DNA of 55,555 nt from Deltaproteobacteria bacterium. Lineage in GTDB: Bacteria > Myxococcota_A > Polyangia > Polyangiales > Polyangiaceae. How positions within the stretch are numbered: position 1 is the first letter of the stretch; the number at the start of each line of letters is the position of its first letter. The notes under the pieces are model-generated. The model saw only the letters and a program-made list of their open reading frames with translations. It searched no databases and was not told the DNA's origin. The translations under genes were made by a program, and so were the position numbers. Below, piece by piece: positions 54,417 to 55,555 of this stretch. The DNA is taken from the NCBI GenBank assembly GCA_003235365.1, contig QJWJ01000189.1:1-55555 (forward strand), read 5' to 3'.

Positions 54417-55247
54417 ATGATGCTGCGCGACAAACCCGGCGCCGAAGAGCAAGCGCGACTCGTCGAAGTGGACGAAGTTGCGAAGGCGCTGATCGCCGAC
54501 TTCTCCAGCCACCCTGCGCTGGATTGGACGGAAGCGAACGTCAACCGGGGCCGCGTGTTGTCGATCCTGATGCAACGCCGATTCCTCTCGCTTGGTTTCA
54601 CACCGCTCTACGACATGGCGATCGATGCCCTGGCGACTGCAGACGGTGGTGACGATTGCAGACCCGTACTGAGGAGAATTCTTCGGCAGGAGTACGACGA
54701 CAAGACGCCGACGACTCACCGTGAGGATCTGGTGACTGATCTCGTGGCGCTGGGGGCCACCCGAGATGCTGTTCTCGAGACACAGCCGAGCAGTGCGACA
54801 CGACGCACGGTGGAGGTGCTACTCGAGCTCTTGGTCAAATCCGAGGAGTGGGCGCTCCATCGGATTCAGGTTCTGGCCTTGGTTTGGTTCGCTGCCGAGG
54901 TGCTCGTCTCGATGGAGTACGAGATGCTGTGGCCGGCGATGCAGGCGCTGGGGCTGCGCCGCGACAAGAAGGACTTGGAAGCGCGAGGCGGCGGCACCGT
55001 CTCGGTGTTCTATTTCCCTCACATGGGTCACGACAAGCCCAGGTTCCGACTTTCTGGGCGCTGGCCGACTTTGGATTCTTGGAGTCATGCCGACAAGATC
55101 GCCCACTGCCTGCGCAATGCCGTGCTGGACGGACCGGGGAACGGAGCAGACCATTGCTGCGCGGTGTTGCGGCGCTGCACGGCCGCGAAACGCGCGTTCT
55201 ACGATCAGTTTCCAAGAGTCGAGAACGGATGGGCCCCGAACGATTAG
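54417..55247 (+). CDS. Heme-oxygenase-like diiron (HDO-type) protein
   Basis: A 276-residue helical protein. ATG 54417 has GGTGGG seven bases upstream. Candidate metal ligands of a heme-oxygenase-like fold are visible: Glu92 in LRQEYDD, His101 in THREDLV, an acidic residue in AAEVLVSMEYE, and an H/D cluster in FPHMGHDKPRF. The family includes diiron oxygenases and TenA-like enzymes, some in natural-product or defence operons. It is closely linked to the TIR-like gene, so it probably shares its pathway. Metal ligands are judged by eye and need a structure model. Confidence 0.72.
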   Translation: MMLRDKPGAEEQARLVEVDEVAKALIADFSSHPALDWTEANVNRGRVLSILMQRRFLSLGFTPLYDMAIDALATADGGDDCRPVLRRILRQEYDDKTPTTHREDLVTDLVALGATRDAVLETQPSSATRRTVEVLLELLVKSEEWALHRIQVLALVWFAAEVLVSMEYEMLWPAMQALGLRRDKKDLEARGGGTVSVFYFPHMGHDKPRFRLSGRWPTLDSWSHADKIAHCLRNAVLDGPGNGADHCCAVLRRCTAAKRAFYDQFPRVENGWAPND

Positions 55248-55307
55248 CGCGCGTCTGCCGAGAGGTCGGGGTTGCTCCTCCGTCAGGCAGAGGGTACAAA
55301 GTGTTCC

Positions 55308-55555
55308 ATGTCGCGTCGTCCGAGCCCACCTCGCGCAGGGCACCACCCGCTGTTTCGCGCGGTGGTCGTGTTGGGGTCGAGCTTGGCGAGCGGCGCCTGG
55401 TTGGCGTGCTCGGAGACCGAGGCGGGAGGAGCGGACGCCGACGGTGCCGGCACCAAGTCGCGGCCTGCCCAGAGTGATACGCCGAGCGCGCCCGCCGATG
55501 AGATTCCCGCGTCGGCGGACAGCACCGCTCCCGGTGCTCCGTCCACCTCGGACGA
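55308..55555 (+). CDS. Partial lipoprotein running off the right edge
   Basis: A start at ATG 55308 gives a signal with a hydrophobic core (FRAVVVLGSSLASGAW) and lipobox LAC (Cys34), followed by the same Asp/Gly/Pro/Ser-rich linker as other lipoproteins here. No stop occurs before 55555, so the functional domain is outside the window. Confidence 0.75.
   Translation, partial: MSRRPSPPRAGHHPLFRAVVVLGSSLASGAWLACSETEAGGADADGAGTKSRPAQSDTPSAPADEIPASADSTAPGAPSTSD

Noticed and set aside
1..55555. CRISPR array, insertion sequence, prophage or rRNA/tRNA genes
   Set aside because: I saw no regularly spaced repeats, transposase, integrase, phage structural genes or RNA gene signatures.

Overview
The window is about 55.6 kb of GC-rich, densely coding bacterial DNA. 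The gene content points to a myxobacterium-like member of the Myxococcota, most probably of the Polyangia type. The evidence is twelve predicted lipoproteins, mostly with long Pro/Ser/Thr/Asp/Gly-rich linkers, a two-kinase/ATPase signalling protein, an FHA-type sigma54 activator, two caspase-like proteins and a secreted protein with DVWxVG beta-propeller repeats. This is an inference from gene style; there is no rRNA or tRNA marker in the window.

Layout. 0.2-6.1 kb: tex (minus), a 21-bp palindrome in the divergent intergenic region, then a TonB-dependent receptor with an N-terminal TonB-C-like domain, translationally coupled to an EF-hand lipoprotein. 6.3-8.5 kb: a MarR regulator/zinc-ribbon pair and a LamG lipoprotein, all minus. 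9.0-11.5 kb: a multi-helix regulator-like protein followed by a Cys-rich lipoprotein. The same two-gene module recurs at 24.8-27.1 kb. 11.8-15.5 kb: an ECF-type sigma factor, a coupled membrane partner and a caspase-like protein. 15.7-24.5 kb: a free-standing E2-type acyltransferase domain, DUF2804, then lipoproteins (SnoaL-like, PHB-depolymerase-like esterase, P460-like cytochrome), a FecR-like secreted protein and DUF1801. 27.2-32.8 kb: membrane proteins, a beta-sandwich lipoprotein, a structured 716-bp gap and a GH5 glycoside hydrolase lipoprotein.

32.9-43.6 kb is the most system-like part. A 1498-residue protein with two Ser/Thr kinase domains and an ATPase is divergent from, and overlaps at the start codon with, an FHA/sigma54 activator. 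Downstream of the activator lies a compact run of alpha/beta hydrolase, caspase-TM-FGE fusion and DUF4384 lipoprotein. A phosphorylation-controlled caspase pathway is the natural reading, but it is inferred from domains and layout only.

43.6-53.1 kb: an AraC regulator with three copies of a GAAC-G/C-GTTC palindrome upstream, then a surface-glycan locus (DUF6798 membrane protein, GT2, SDR epimerase, DegT aminotransferase, methyltransferase, large GT39-like membrane protein). 53.4-55.2 kb: a TIR-like (CAP12/PCTIR type) protein with a PLD-like C-terminal region, followed after 16 bases by a heme-oxygenase-like diiron protein. This is a candidate defence or stress module. A further lipoprotein runs off the right edge.
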